Shown here piece after piece: positions 18,192-27,102 of a DNA stretch of 64,000 bases; the first letter of the stretch is position 1; every line of letters begins with the position of its first letter. Source of the stretch: Bacillus sp. T33-2 (GTDB taxonomy: Bacteria > Bacillota > Bacilli > Bacillales > Cytobacillaceae); assembly GCF_002860205.1 (NCBI RefSeq), contig NZ_PGVB01000010.1, positions 62,001 through 126,000 of the forward strand, in the 5' to 3' direction. Below the pieces are notes generated by a model that did not search any database, was not told the DNA's origin, and saw only the letters and a list, made by a program, of their open reading frames with translations. The translations under genes were made by a program, and so were the position numbers.

Positions 18192-18935
18192 CTATTCATG
18201 CTGTTTTGCGATTTCCCGAAGCCACTTTTGCTGTTCATCAGTAAGCTCGGCATCCTCCAGTAAATCAGGGCGCCGGACGAACGTCCTCCTCAAAGTTTCT
18301 TTCATCCTCCACTCCTCGATTAACCGGTGATTGCCCGACAAAAGGACGTCCGGAACCGTCATCCCCCGGAAATCGGCGGGCCTTGTATAATGAGGGTGCT
18401 CCAGAAGTCCCGTACTGAATGAATCCTGGATATGCGACTCCTCGCTGCCGAGGACGCCAGGCAGCAGGCGGACGACACTGTCAATTACAACCATCGCCCC
18501 AAGCTCCCCGCCTGTCAAAACGTAATCGCCAATTGAAATTTCGTCGGTAATCAAGTATTTCCTGATTCGCTCATCATAGCCTTCGTAGTGGCCGCAAATG
18601 AAAATTAGGTGATCCTCCCGTGCAAGTTCCTCTGCTTTTTGCTGCGTATAGCGCTCTCCCTGGGGGCAAAGCAGGATGATCCTCGGTGATTTGCCTGCCG
18701 CTTTCTCCTGGAGATCTGCAACCGCATCAAATATCGGCTGCGGCTTCAGCACCATCCCGGCCCCGCCTCCGTACGGATAATCGTCGACCGTTTTATGTTT
18801 GTTGTCCGCATATTCGCGGAAATTGACGAGGTTGTATTCAACCGCTTTTTTCTCCGCGGCTTTATTTAAGATCGAGTGGCCGAATACCCCGGCAAACATC
18901 TCAGGAAAAATGGATAATACATCGATTTTCATCAT
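18192..18935 (-). CDS. trmD: TrmD, tRNA (guanine-37-N1) methyltransferase
   Basis: The 247-residue SPOUT methyltransferase starts [13 protein letters not shown] and shows [19 protein letters not shown] (about residues 52-70) and the knot segment [21 protein letters not shown] (about 130-150), which bind SAM. It makes m1G37, which prevents frameshifting. Two ATG codons are adjacent at the start, and the first overlaps the rimM stop in an ATGA arrangement. The order rimM-trmD-rplS is widely conserved. Confidence 0.98.
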   Translation of the reverse strand: MMKIDVLSIFPEMFAGVFGHSILNKAAEKKAVEYNLVNFREYADNKHKTVDDYPYGGGAGMVLKPQPIFDAVADLQEKAAGKSPRIILLCPQGERYTQQKAEELAREDHLIFICGHYEGYDERIRKYLITDEISIGDYVLTGGELGAMVVIDSVVRLLPGVLGSEESHIQDSFSTGLLEHPHYTRPADFRGMTVPDVLLSGNHRLIEEWRMKETLRRTFVRRPDLLEDAELTDEQQKWLREIAKQHE

Positions 18936-19450
18936 GGCAAGAGCCCTTCCATTGGGTCTATCACGATTACTTTCTCGTTTACGTCGACTTTCTTGACTAC
19001 ATCTTCAATGTAGGGAATTAAAATTTCTTTCCCTGCTTCATTTTTTACTACCCATACATCATTGGCACCCGGGGTCAAAATTTCAGTAACCTTGCCGACT
19101 TCGGTTCCGTCGATTGTCTTAACGAAGCAGCCAATGATCTGGTGGAAATAAAACTCGTCCTCTTCAAGCTCACCTTGCTGGCTCTCTGTAATTTTCAGAA
19201 TACCGCCCTTCATTTTTTCCACTTGATTGACGTTGTCATATCCTTCAAACGTCAACAGGTTAAATGATTTATGGGTGCGGTGGCTATTTACGGTCAGCTC
19301 CAATGGTTCATCTGAACCTGGCATGAATAAATACAATGTGTTGCCTGGCTGATAGCGTTCATCTGCAAAGTCCGTCCGGGAAATCACCCGGACTTCCCCT
19401 CTTATGCCATGCGTATTCACTATTTTACCGACATTAAACCATTTTTCCAT
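18932..19450 (-). CDS. rimM: RimM, 16S rRNA processing / 30S maturation factor
   Basis: The 172-residue protein starts [20 protein letters not shown], the RimM N-terminal domain, and ends with a PRC-barrel-like domain containing [19 protein letters not shown] and [15 protein letters not shown]. RimM binds S19 and helps fold the 30S head. It lies between ylqD and trmD and overlaps trmD by 4 nt. Confidence 0.97.
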   Translation of the reverse strand: MEKWFNVGKIVNTHGIRGEVRVISRTDFADERYQPGNTLYLFMPGSDEPLELTVNSHRTHKSFNLLTFEGYDNVNQVEKMKGGILKITESQQGELEEDEFYFHQIIGCFVKTIDGTEVGKVTEILTPGANDVWVVKNEAGKEILIPYIEDVVKKVDVNEKVIVIDPMEGLLP

Positions 19451-19456
19451 GTATTC

Positions 19457-19849
19457 TCACCTCTCGCGAATTTCTGCGACGATGCCGTCTTTAACGATAA
19501 TTGTTTTGCCCGCCAGAAATGAATCCCAGCGGTCACCCTCCTGAAGTTCAACGATCGCTTGCACCTCAGTGTCTTTAATTTCACTGCCAATAGGCAGAAT
19601 ATGTAATTGCTGTATTTGAAAATCAAGCAGCTTTATTTTTTCATGGTGCTCGAGTATTTCATTTTCGAATTTTTTTCGTATATTCTCTGGCTGATACATT
19701 TTCGATTTTTCAAGCTTTTTTAGCTCGAATTTCAGCTGCTCCGTCTCTTTTTTCAGCTGCAGCTGTCTTGATTGAAATTTATTAAGGATCTCAGTCTTGC
19801 TCGATTCGGTAAGCACTTGTTTTACTACAACAGTTTGCAGTACCCTCAC
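19457..19849 (-). CDS. ylqD: YlqD family protein, function unknown
   Basis: This 130-residue protein has a beta N-terminus (VLQTVVVKQVLTE), a charged coiled-coil middle (about residues 18-75, rich in K, E, L and Q) and a beta C-terminus (GKTIIVKDGIVAEIRER). The context khpA-ylqD-rimM-trmD matches B. subtilis ylqD. The frame reaches a TTG five codons upstream, but the GGGAGGA site lies inside that extension, 7 nt before the GTG at 19847-19849, so GTG is the start. No catalytic motif is visible and no function is known to me. Confidence 0.85.
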   Translation of the reverse strand: MRVLQTVVVKQVLTESSKTEILNKFQSRQLQLKKETEQLKFELKKLEKSKMYQPENIRKKFENEILEHHEKIKLLDFQIQQLHILPIGSEIKDTEVQAIVELQEGDRWDSFLAGKTIIVKDGIVAEIRER

Positions 19850-19930
19850 AACCGTTCCTCCCAAACATTTGCATCTTTTTTAACTTGCTCGATGTGTGTC
19901 CATGGTAGTCGTTTTAGGGGCTTAAAATAG

Positions 19931-19953
19931 AAAAAAAGGAGGGTTTCCCCTCC
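19931..19953 (-). terminator. Intrinsic terminator after khpA
   Basis: GGAGGG and CCCTCC (19938-19943 and 19948-19953) with a GAAA loop are followed by eight T on the minus strand. It should end the rpsP-khpA transcript before ylqD. Confidence 0.85.
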
Positions 19954-19969
19954 GTCATTTCTTTACCGC

Positions 19970-20051
19970 AAGCTTAACTGCCGCAGCCCATTTGCCCCTG
20001 CATTCTATCTGGAAAGCCTGGGGCAAATGGATTTAGGCATACATTAAGCTT
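19970..20051. repeat. Nested inverted repeat downstream of khpA
   Basis: An outer pair AAGCTTAA (19970-19977) and TTAAGCTT (20044-20051) encloses a perfect 11-bp inner pair CCATTTGCCCC (19988-19998) and GGGGCAAATGG (20020-20030). It begins 4 bp after the khpA stop and lies upstream of the terminator, so it would be in the 3' UTR of rpsP-khpA. It could be a structured 3' UTR, an sRNA source or a remnant of a small mobile element. Confidence 0.6.
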
Positions 20052-20055
20052 TTAT

Positions 20056-20295
20056 TTATTCTACAATTTCAAGGAATAGCTTCTTTTGTTGTGATGATCC
20101 TGCTGCATAGACTACAGTCCTTATCGCCTTAGCAACGCGCCCCTGCTTCCCGATCACCTTGCCCATATCAGTTTTGTTGACAGAAAGCTGGTAGGTCATG
20201 CGGTGATCCTCTTCGTTTACGTTCACATGAACATCTTCTGGAAAATCAACCAGGGGCTTTACGATCGTCTGAATTAATTCCTTCATGGCGTCCAC
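20056..20295 (-). CDS. khpA: KhpA (YlqC), single KH-domain RNA-binding protein
   Basis: The 79-residue protein consists almost only of a KH domain with the nucleic-acid-binding loop MGKVIGKQGRVAKAIRTVV (residues 47-65 or so). KhpA pairs with KhpB (Jag) and binds RNA in Firmicutes, affecting cell elongation and division in some species. It starts 2 nt after rpsP, as in most Bacillales, so the two are co-translated. Confidence 0.95.
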   Translation of the reverse strand: MDAMKELIQTIVKPLVDFPEDVHVNVNEEDHRMTYQLSVNKTDMGKVIGKQGRVAKAIRTVVYAAGSSQQKKLFLEIVE

Positions 20296-20297
20296 TA

Positions 20298-20638
<341 letters not shown>

Positions 20639-20668
20639 GGTTTTTTTCTTTACAGACTTAATTTTTTA

Positions 20669-22030
20669 TTAAAAAGGATTGAACGGCAGTTTGAAGCCGC
20701 CTTTTTTCTTGCCTTTTGGCCCTCTTGGGTTCATGCCGGCCATTTGTTTCATCATTTTCTTCATTTCTTCAAACTGCTTCAGCAAGCGGTTTACCTCAGG
20801 CACACTTGTCCCGCTGCCTTTGGCAATCCGTTTCCTTCTGCTTGCATTGATCGTTTCAGGATGTATTTTTTCATCCTTTGTCATCGATTGGATGATCGCC
20901 TCAACATGCGCAATTTGCTTCTCGTCGATCTGGAGGTTGTTCAGTCCTTTGATCTTGTTCGCCCCAGGCATCATTTTCAATAGCTCGTCCAACGGTCCCA
21001 TATTCCGCACCTGGCCGAGCTGGTCCAGAAAATCGTCCAGCGTGAACGACGCAGTCCGCATTTTTTTCTCAAGCTCTTTTGCTTTTTCGGCATCGACATT
21101 CTCCTGGGCTTTTTCAATGAGCGTCAACACGTCGCCCATGCCAAGAATCCGGGACGCCATCCGTTCAGGATGGAAAGCCTCCAATGCATCCAGCTTTTCA
21201 CCGAGACCGACAAACTTGATCGGTGTATTGGTGACAGCACGGATGGAAAGCGCAGCACCGCCGCGGGTGTCGCCGTCAAGCTTGGTCAGTACTACCCCAG
21301 TTAAGCCCATCTGTTCATTGAAGCTCTGGGCAACATTCACTGCATCCTGCCCGGTCATCGCATCAACAACCAGGAAAATCTCATCTGGTTTTGAAAGTTC
21401 CTTAATCTCCTTCAGCTCATCCATGAGCTTTTCATCGACATGAAGCCGTCCGGCTGTGTCGATGAGCACGTAATCATGATGCTCTTCCTTCGCCTTGGCA
21501 ATCGCCTGTCTGGCAATTTCCACCGGGCTGACCTGGTCACCCAGTGAAAAAACAGGCATGCTCAGTTGTTTCCCAAGCGTCTCAAGCTGTTTTATCGCCG
21601 CAGGGCGGTATATATCTGCAGCCACCAGAAGAGGCTTGCGATTATATTTTTTGCGAAGGAGATTTGCTAGCTTGCCGGTTGTCGTCGTTTTCCCGGCACC
21701 CTGCAGCCCGACCATCATGATCACAGTCGGCGGACGGTTTGCAGCGGTGATCTTGCTTTGCTCCCCACCCATCAGTTCGGTCAATTCTTCTTTTACAATC
21801 TTGATGACCTGCTGGCCTGGAGTCAGGCTTTTCATTACTTCCTGCCCGACAGACCGTTCACTGACTTTTTTTACAAAATCTTTTACAACTTTAAAGTTAA
21901 CGTCCGCTTCCAGTAATGCAATTCGGACTTCGCGCATCATTTCTTTTACATCCGCTTCGGAAACTTTGCCTTTTCCGCGGATTTTTTGCATCGTATTTTG
22001 CAGTCGGCCGGCCAATCCTTCAAATGCCAT
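20669..22030 (-). CDS. ffh: Ffh, signal recognition particle GTPase (SRP54)
   Basis: The 453-residue protein has the N and G domains with MVGLQGAGKTTTTGKLANLL (G1, near residue 108), DTAGR (G3), TKLDGD (G4) and a Met-rich M domain that ends MKKMMKQMAGMNP followed by a basic tail. It binds SRP RNA and signal peptides and works with FtsY at the membrane. It follows ylxM by 12 nt. In B. subtilis ftsY-ylxM-ffh are adjacent; here a 12-kb cluster separates ftsY from ylxM-ffh. Confidence 0.98.
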   Translation of the reverse strand: MAFEGLAGRLQNTMQKIRGKGKVSEADVKEMMREVRIALLEADVNFKVVKDFVKKVSERSVGQEVMKSLTPGQQVIKIVKEELTELMGGEQSKITAANRPPTVIMMVGLQGAGKTTTTGKLANLLRKKYNRKPLLVAADIYRPAAIKQLETLGKQLSMPVFSLGDQVSPVEIARQAIAKAKEEHHDYVLIDTAGRLHVDEKLMDELKEIKELSKPDEIFLVVDAMTGQDAVNVAQSFNEQMGLTGVVLTKLDGDTRGGAALSIRAVTNTPIKFVGLGEKLDALEAFHPERMASRILGMGDVLTLIEKAQENVDAEKAKELEKKMRTASFTLDDFLDQLGQVRNMGPLDELLKMMPGANKIKGLNNLQIDEKQIAHVEAIIQSMTKDEKIHPETINASRRKRIAKGSGTSVPEVNRLLKQFEEMKKMMKQMAGMNPRGPKGKKKGGFKLPFNPF

Positions 22031-22042
22031 CCATGCCGCCTC

Positions 22043-22372
22043 CTAATCTAGGTTACCAAGCTCCGAAAGCATGTCATCCAGGGCCTGATTTGATGAATCT
22101 TCATTAAGCAGTTCTTTCATTCTCGCAATTATTTTGCTGCGTTCCTGGAATTTTTGGAGCAGAAGCAGTTTTTCCTCATATTCTTCGAGCATTGCTTCCG
22201 TTCTTTTGATATTGTCGTATACCGCCTGCCGACTAACATCATATTCTTCGGCAATCTCTCCGAGGGAATAATCGTCGAGGTAGTAAAGAGACATATAGCT
22301 TCTCTGTTTAGGAGTCAGCAATGCCTGATAAAAATCATAAAGGTAATTCATCCTTGTTGTTTTTTCAAGCAT
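22043..22372 (-). CDS. ylxM: YlxM, putative helix-turn-helix SRP-associated protein (UPF0122)
   Basis: The 109-residue protein has a sigma-70 region-4-like helix-turn-helix: [20 protein letters not shown] followed by [20 protein letters not shown] (about residues 29-68). In streptococci YlxM is reported to modulate SRP GTPase activity. It pairs with ffh in nearly all Firmicutes. Here it is the first gene of the ylxM-ffh unit because the gene upstream belongs to the inserted cluster. Confidence 0.95.
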   Translation of the reverse strand: MLEKTTRMNYLYDFYQALLTPKQRSYMSLYYLDDYSLGEIAEEYDVSRQAVYDNIKRTEAMLEEYEEKLLLLQKFQERSKIIARMKELLNEDSSNQALDDMLSELGNLD

Positions 22373-22414
22373 TATTAAAACACCCCTTGTTAAGTGAAAA
22401 GCCTTTACAAAGAC

Positions 22415-22443
22415 AGTTTACACGGTTGAGCCCGACATGTCAA
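22415..22443 (-). promoter_or_regulatory. SigA-type promoter for ylxM-ffh
   Basis: Minus strand: TTGACA (22438-22443), 17-bp spacer, TAAACT (22415-22420). The -35 box is perfect. A 10-bp direct repeat TTGTAAAGGC flanks it (22451-22460 and 22401-22410). It lets ylxM-ffh be expressed independently of the large cluster upstream. Confidence 0.6.
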
Positions 22444-22508
22444 GAGGAATGCCTTTACAATAACGGATTCCAGCTCATTGGACCAGGGACTGCAGGGAAT
22501 CGAACATA

Positions 22509-22535
22509 AGCCGAGCCCGGTTTGGGGACTCGGCT
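22509..22535 (-). terminator. Terminator-like hairpin at the end of the VWA/MoxR cluster
   Basis: AGCCGAG and CTCGGCT (22509-22515 and 22529-22535) form a stem that can extend with CCC/GGG. No T run follows (TATGTTCG), so it may be a weak or factor-dependent end or an RNA stabiliser. It begins 4 bp after the last gene of the cluster. Confidence 0.4.
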
Positions 22536-22539
22536 GTTA

Positions 22540-25335
22540 TCACTTATTTTTCCTACTTTTTGCATCAAGAAGCCGCTGCATCCGTTCTTCCCTTTCGGCG
22601 GCAGTCAATGGTCTTGCGTCTTTTGCCGGCTTTGGCCTTTGCCTTTTTGTGGGGGCAGGAGCATTATCAGTGCCCGTTTCAGCCGCTTGGTCTTCCTTGT
22701 TTTTGACCGGCTGGTGCGGACTTGATTTCGCGGCTTTCAACCGTTCAATTTTATTCTCATTCTTTGTTGCCGGCAGGCTGTGCTGCCGTTTGTGATTCGC
22801 AAAAACCAGCCCGAGCCTCTTCATCCCAAACCGCCTCAGGGCTATTTCAGTAAAAAACAGCAAAAACGCGGCCAGCAGCAGCCATTCGCTGATCGATTGT
22901 TTCGTATGTGCCTCTGTTTTTAGCGGCCTGAAAGCATCTTTTTCATTTGTCAGCACTTTTCCGCCGCCTATTTCAGTCAATTCCTTTAATAATTCTTTAT
23001 TCGTGCCTTTTAACAAATATTCGTCAGCATACGGGACGGTAAAACCTGTCTGGTACATATGGGTATTGCCGTTTTTATCCGTCTGCTTGATACGGATGAA
23101 ATACATTCCTGTCTCACTTGGCATCACAACCTCATATTTCCCGGGAGCAGTGAGCTTTGTATTTGCATCGACCGCTTCACCTTTCTCGGACACAAGCGAC
23201 ACTTCAACCGGCAGGCTGCTTTTTGCAGCTGATTCAAGGTGCACAACCGTGTTGCCGCCACTGCGGTTGACCGAGATTTCATAAGGTTCGCTATCGTATT
23301 TCGGGAGTGTCTTTGTCGTGATTTGGTTGATAAACTGGGGCCATTTCGGCCATGCCGCCCAGTCCCCGGACCATTTCCCGGAAAAATCCGAGGTAAACGC
23401 CACTGTGTACCCCATTCCATATTGCCACTCTGCCAACACCGGGTCCTTCTTCTCGCTTAATATCGGGACGTTGGCACGCGGCTTGGCTGTAGAAGCAATA
23501 TACGCGTTCATTTTCGGCACACCATCTTTAAACAATGGGCTCCATTCAGGAAAAGGCTGGATGGACGGGTAAAACGGCTGATCTTCAATATATGTCCTCG
23601 TCGCCATTACCGTTTCCCTCGCGAGGATGCTTGGGATGACAGAGGAGTCGGTCACATCATAAAATCTTCCCCCGCCTTCCTCGGCAAGGTATTCGAGCAA
23701 TCCCCGGTCCGCATCCGTCCCGATCGCCACTGAAGATAAAGTAATGTTTTTTTCCTTCCCTTCTTCAAGCAGTTCATCATATCCGGGGTTGTTGGATTGC
23801 CCGTCAGTCAGTAAAATGATATGCTTGCGCTGCAGCTCTAGATCCTCGAGTTCCTTGTAGGCCATTTCAAGCGAAGTATATATTTCTGTCCCGCCGCCCG
23901 GCATGACAGACCTGATTTTCTCCATCACTTTTTCTTTGTCCTTTAATGGCGCGGTTTTGACAATTTCCCATGGGCGGTCGTCAAATGCGATAAAGCCGAG
24001 TGTATCCTTATTCCGCAGTAATTCAACCGATCTTGCTGCAGCTTCCTTTGCAAGGGAAATCTTGCTGCCGCCCATGCTTCCCGAACGGTCCATCACGATG
24101 ACAAGGCCGAGTGACGGCAATTCCTTTTTCCCTTTGATGTCCATATCGACCGGCAGCAATTTTTCAATCGGAGTCTTAAAATAACCCCCCAAACCAAAGC
24201 TCTCTTCGCCCCCAGCCATGACAAAGCCGGTGCCGAATTCCTTCACGGCTTTTTCGATTAAATTCATTTGGTTTTCGCCAATAACCGTAGCCGGAACGTT
24301 GTTGAAAATGATCGATTGGTAGGCCAGGAACCCCGCCATGGTTGTAGGCAGCTTTTCTGGCGGAAGAGTGTCAACCAGCAGTCCTGACTCCTGAACGAGC
24401 GGGGCAATTTCTCCTGCTTCATTTCCCTGCACTACGAGAATCCTCGGAGTTCCTTTCACAGTTGACACAGACTGGAGCGCATTATTCTCGATAAACCGGT
24501 CATTTTCGGCAACTAGCTCCCCTTTATACACTTGCAGGCCTGTTTCTTCTGCTTCATGATAAAAATTGTAGACATTCGTACCCTCTTTAACAGCTACTTC
24601 TTCAGCGAGGATTTCCTTGTCATTGACTGATATCCTCACCACGGCATCCTTCTCTGTAGAACTGTCAATCGTGACAGCAATCGGAGCTTTTTCTCCTTGA
24701 TATAAAGCAGGGGGCACGGAAAGATCTGAAACGGCCATATCCTCATGGATCGGTGGAATCTCCATTTGTACAGTATCAAGCTCAATTCGCTGATTTTTCA
24801 AAATTTGCGCAGCCTCAGCGCCGGAACCGATTGTTTCGTTTCCATCCGTGAACAGCACAATTCTGCCGCTTGAATGAGACGGGATGAGCGAAGATGCAAA
24901 TTGCAGGGCTGATTCCAAATCTGTCTCCCCGCCATCCGTCTTTCCGTTAAACTCGATGACATGTTTATTTGTTTTCCCTAGTGCCTGCTCCGTGACAGCG
25001 TTTTTCCCGAATGCAACAATTGCATAGGGATCAGCCTTTCCCTTGCCATCGATACTTTCTTCAATCCAATTAAGTACTTTTTCTTCAGTTCCTTTTACAC
25101 TTGCAGACTGGTCAACGAGGAAAATCACTGCTTCACCTTTTACAGGCAGCAATATTTGCGGAACAGTCAATGCACAAATAAGCAGCAGGAACACGGACGC
25201 CCTTAATCCCGCCATGATTCCTTTTTCCAGGTTCATCCTCCCGCTGCGTGCGGCCCAGTGGCAAAATAAGAAGATAAGGAGCCCAGCCGGGATTGTCAAT
25301 ACAAGCAGATAAGGGTATTTAACCTCTAAACCCAC
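22540..25335 (-). CDS. Membrane protein with two VWA domains and a GATase-like region
   Basis: A 931-residue protein, last gene of the cluster. Two N-terminal membrane helices (about 7-26 and 41-63) are followed by a first VWA domain with MIDAS motif DQSAS (75-79), a GATase1-like region (about 295-400, TPRILVVQGNEAG), a second VWA domain with DRSGS (near 411) and ILLTDGQ, a beta-rich part, one C-terminal helix (EWLLLAAFLLFFTEIALRRF, about 815-834) and a basic tail. The domains between helices 2 and 3 probably face outside. The frame opens at a TTG (25362), but GGGAGG lies 9 nt before the GTG at 25333-25335, which I take as the start; it overlaps the previous gene by 17 nt. The function is unknown; VWA proteins commonly partner MoxR ATPases. 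Confidence 0.85.
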   Translation of the reverse strand: MGLEVKYPYLLVLTIPAGLLIFLFCHWAARSGRMNLEKGIMAGLRASVFLLLICALTVPQILLPVKGEAVIFLVDQSASVKGTEEKVLNWIEESIDGKGKADPYAIVAFGKNAVTEQALGKTNKHVIEFNGKTDGGETDLESALQFASSLIPSHSSGRIVLFTDGNETIGSGAEAAQILKNQRIELDTVQMEIPPIHEDMAVSDLSVPPALYQGEKAPIAVTIDSSTEKDAVVRISVNDKEILAEEVAVKEGTNVYNFYHEAEETGLQVYKGELVAENDRFIENNALQSVSTVKGTPRILVVQGNEAGEIAPLVQESGLLVDTLPPEKLPTTMAGFLAYQSIIFNNVPATVIGENQMNLIEKAVKEFGTGFVMAGGEESFGLGGYFKTPIEKLLPVDMDIKGKKELPSLGLVIVMDRSGSMGGSKISLAKEAAARSVELLRNKDTLGFIAFDDRPWEIVKTAPLKDKEKVMEKIRSVMPGGGTEIYTSLEMAYKELEDLELQRKHIILLTDGQSNNPGYDELLEEGKEKNITLSSVAIGTDADRGLLEYLAEEGGGRFYDVTDSSVIPSILARETVMATRTYIEDQPFYPSIQPFPEWSPLFKDGVPKMNAYIASTAKPRANVPILSEKKDPVLAEWQYGMGYTVAFTSDFSGKWSGDWAAWPKWPQFINQITTKTLPKYDSEPYEISVNRSGGNTVVHLESAAKSSLPVEVSLVSEKGEAVDANTKLTAPGKYEVVMPSETGMYFIRIKQTDKNGNTHMYQTGFTVPYADEYLLKGTNKELLKELTEIGGGKVLTNEKDAFRPLKTEAHTKQSISEWLLLAAFLLFFTEIALRRFGMKRLGLVFANHKRQHSLPATKNENKIERLKAAKSSPHQPVKNKEDQAAETGTDNAPAPTKRQRPKPAKDARPLTAAEREERMQRLLDAKSRKNK

Positions 25336-27085
25336 GGCGGAACACCTCCCATTCGGCAGCAATCAGGATAAGTGCAATGCCCGCAAACAAAAACCAGAGG
25401 GAATCGTTCGGGGTTTTGTTTTCACCATTGTTTTTCACCTGTTGCTTGTTCAGTATGAACGACGGCGCTGTTACGGTCGTTTTTTCCCGCTCATCCAGCA
25501 ACACCGAAAAATAAGAAATCGTTTCATCCGCTACAGCCTGGTATGTTCCTGGGTGAAACGGAGCTGTAAAACTCTCATTCTTTAAGTCTATCGAGTCTAT
25601 ATTTTCGTCCCCATCATTGTAAATCTCCCACTCCGGTGAATCGGAGCCGACATTCAGCCACTTTTTCTCACCAGGCGTAAAGTAACCTAAAAATCCTGTT
25701 TGCGAGCTGAGCCATTGATAGCTGTTATACAAAAAAATGGGGAACCCTGGCTGAAGAGGCCAGTCCGTGTCAGCGAGCGAAAAATTAAGGACAATCAGTG
25801 GCTTTCCGTTTCTGATGCCTTTTTGGATAAGGGGCATGTCACCGCTCTTTAACACCGTTTGCAGGCCGCCCTCCATTTCGTTGCTGGCTGCGGCGAAGTA
25901 TATGCTACCTGGATGGACATATTCCAGCAACGGATCCTCAATGCCCTTCGGTGCCTCTTTAAGGCTTTGCTTTTCCTGACCGCTGTTAACAACAATAAGA
26001 GGCTTGTCCGGAAGTCCAGCCAGGGACGCAGCCTCGACAATTAAAATCCCGTTATCATCAATCCTGCCCTTTGAATCTGTTTGGATCAAATCCACTCCTA
26101 TCGTTTCAAAGCCCTTTATCATGAACGGATTTTGTTCCCCAAGGGCGTAAACCTTCGGATTGGTGTCTGTGTAGATGGCGGTGACCTTATTGTCCACAGT
26201 ATAACCATCATTCACTTTGATTGATGCTTCATAAAATGGTGATCCAGGCAGCTCCGGTATCGTCATGATGAACGGTTCCTTGTGGCTGATTTCCACATCC
26301 TGTTCGAAAAGTTTCCCTTCAGCCCCCCTGACAGAAAACAATGCTTTTTCCGCCTTATCGGATTGATTTTCAATTACGGCCACTCCCGAAATTTTACCTT
26401 CACCAGCAGCTACACCAAAGGAAGTGATCGACAGGTTTGCAAGGGTCCCTCCAAAATTATGTACTTCCACATACCGGTCCTCTCCAAGGTTTTTCAGGTG
26501 ATCATCTGCTACTCCATCCGAAAAAATGTGGATTGAGGTGGAACCATCAGAGGAAAACGACTCCGCCAAATTCACGGCTTTCTCTATATTCTCATGTTCA
26601 TATGTCAGCTTAAGGCTGTCTATCGCTTTACTGACTCTGCTTTTATCGGTTTCATGGTTTAATAGAACAATTGGTTTTTGGCCGGCTTCGATGATCGTGA
26701 CCTCCTGGCCCTGCAGCTTACCAGCCAGCCTCGACATTTCTTCCTTTGCCTGTTCGAATCTGCTCGCCTTTCCTGCTGCCGCTGACATGGTAGCGGAAGG
26801 GTCGATGATAAAGACGATATGATCGCCCGTTAACCCATCCTCAAACCAAAATGGGCGGACAAGAGCGAACATCAGCAGCAGAAGCGCCGAAATTTGCAGC
26901 CAGAATATCAGGTTTTGCTGGAGCTTTTTCAGCCACGGCGAAGCCTGCCACTCGTTCAGCACTTCTTTCCAGAACATGTTGGATGAAACATGCCTCTCCT
27001 CGTACTGCTTGCGAAAAAAATAGAATAAAATGACGAGAGCGATAAACAAGCTTAATAAAAAATATAATGGATTCGTTAATTGCAT
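25319..27085 (-). CDS. BatA-like membrane VWA protein
   Basis: The 588-residue protein starts with the BatA/aerotolerance N-terminal region: helix 1 at about 7-24, FRKQYEERHVSSNMFWKEVL, then helix 2 at about 59-79. A VWA domain follows with MIDAS residues Asp95, Ser97 and Thr99 (IIDPSATMS) and the strand IHIFSDG. A long beta-rich region leads to a C-terminal helix (SLWFLFAGIALILIAAEW, about 563-580). Metal-dependent adhesion-type binding is plausible because the MIDAS residues are intact. It sits 17 nt after the DUF58 gene and overlaps the next gene. This layout is known in MoxR-associated loci; the specific partner is not known. Confidence 0.85.
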   Translation of the reverse strand: MQLTNPLYFLLSLFIALVILFYFFRKQYEERHVSSNMFWKEVLNEWQASPWLKKLQQNLIFWLQISALLLLMFALVRPFWFEDGLTGDHIVFIIDPSATMSAAAGKASRFEQAKEEMSRLAGKLQGQEVTIIEAGQKPIVLLNHETDKSRVSKAIDSLKLTYEHENIEKAVNLAESFSSDGSTSIHIFSDGVADDHLKNLGEDRYVEVHNFGGTLANLSITSFGVAAGEGKISGVAVIENQSDKAEKALFSVRGAEGKLFEQDVEISHKEPFIMTIPELPGSPFYEASIKVNDGYTVDNKVTAIYTDTNPKVYALGEQNPFMIKGFETIGVDLIQTDSKGRIDDNGILIVEAASLAGLPDKPLIVVNSGQEKQSLKEAPKGIEDPLLEYVHPGSIYFAAASNEMEGGLQTVLKSGDMPLIQKGIRNGKPLIVLNFSLADTDWPLQPGFPIFLYNSYQWLSSQTGFLGYFTPGEKKWLNVGSDSPEWEIYNDGDENIDSIDLKNESFTAPFHPGTYQAVADETISYFSVLLDEREKTTVTAPSFILNKQQVKNNGENKTPNDSLWFLFAGIALILIAAEWEVFRRGFRG

Positions 27086-27102
27086 TTGCTTATCACCTCA
27101 GT

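Noticed and set aside
20679-21443. 254-codon plus-strand ORF opposite ffh
   Set aside because: It is antisense to a fully conserved gene and its Ser/Pro/Phe-rich composition is typical of a reverse-frame shadow.
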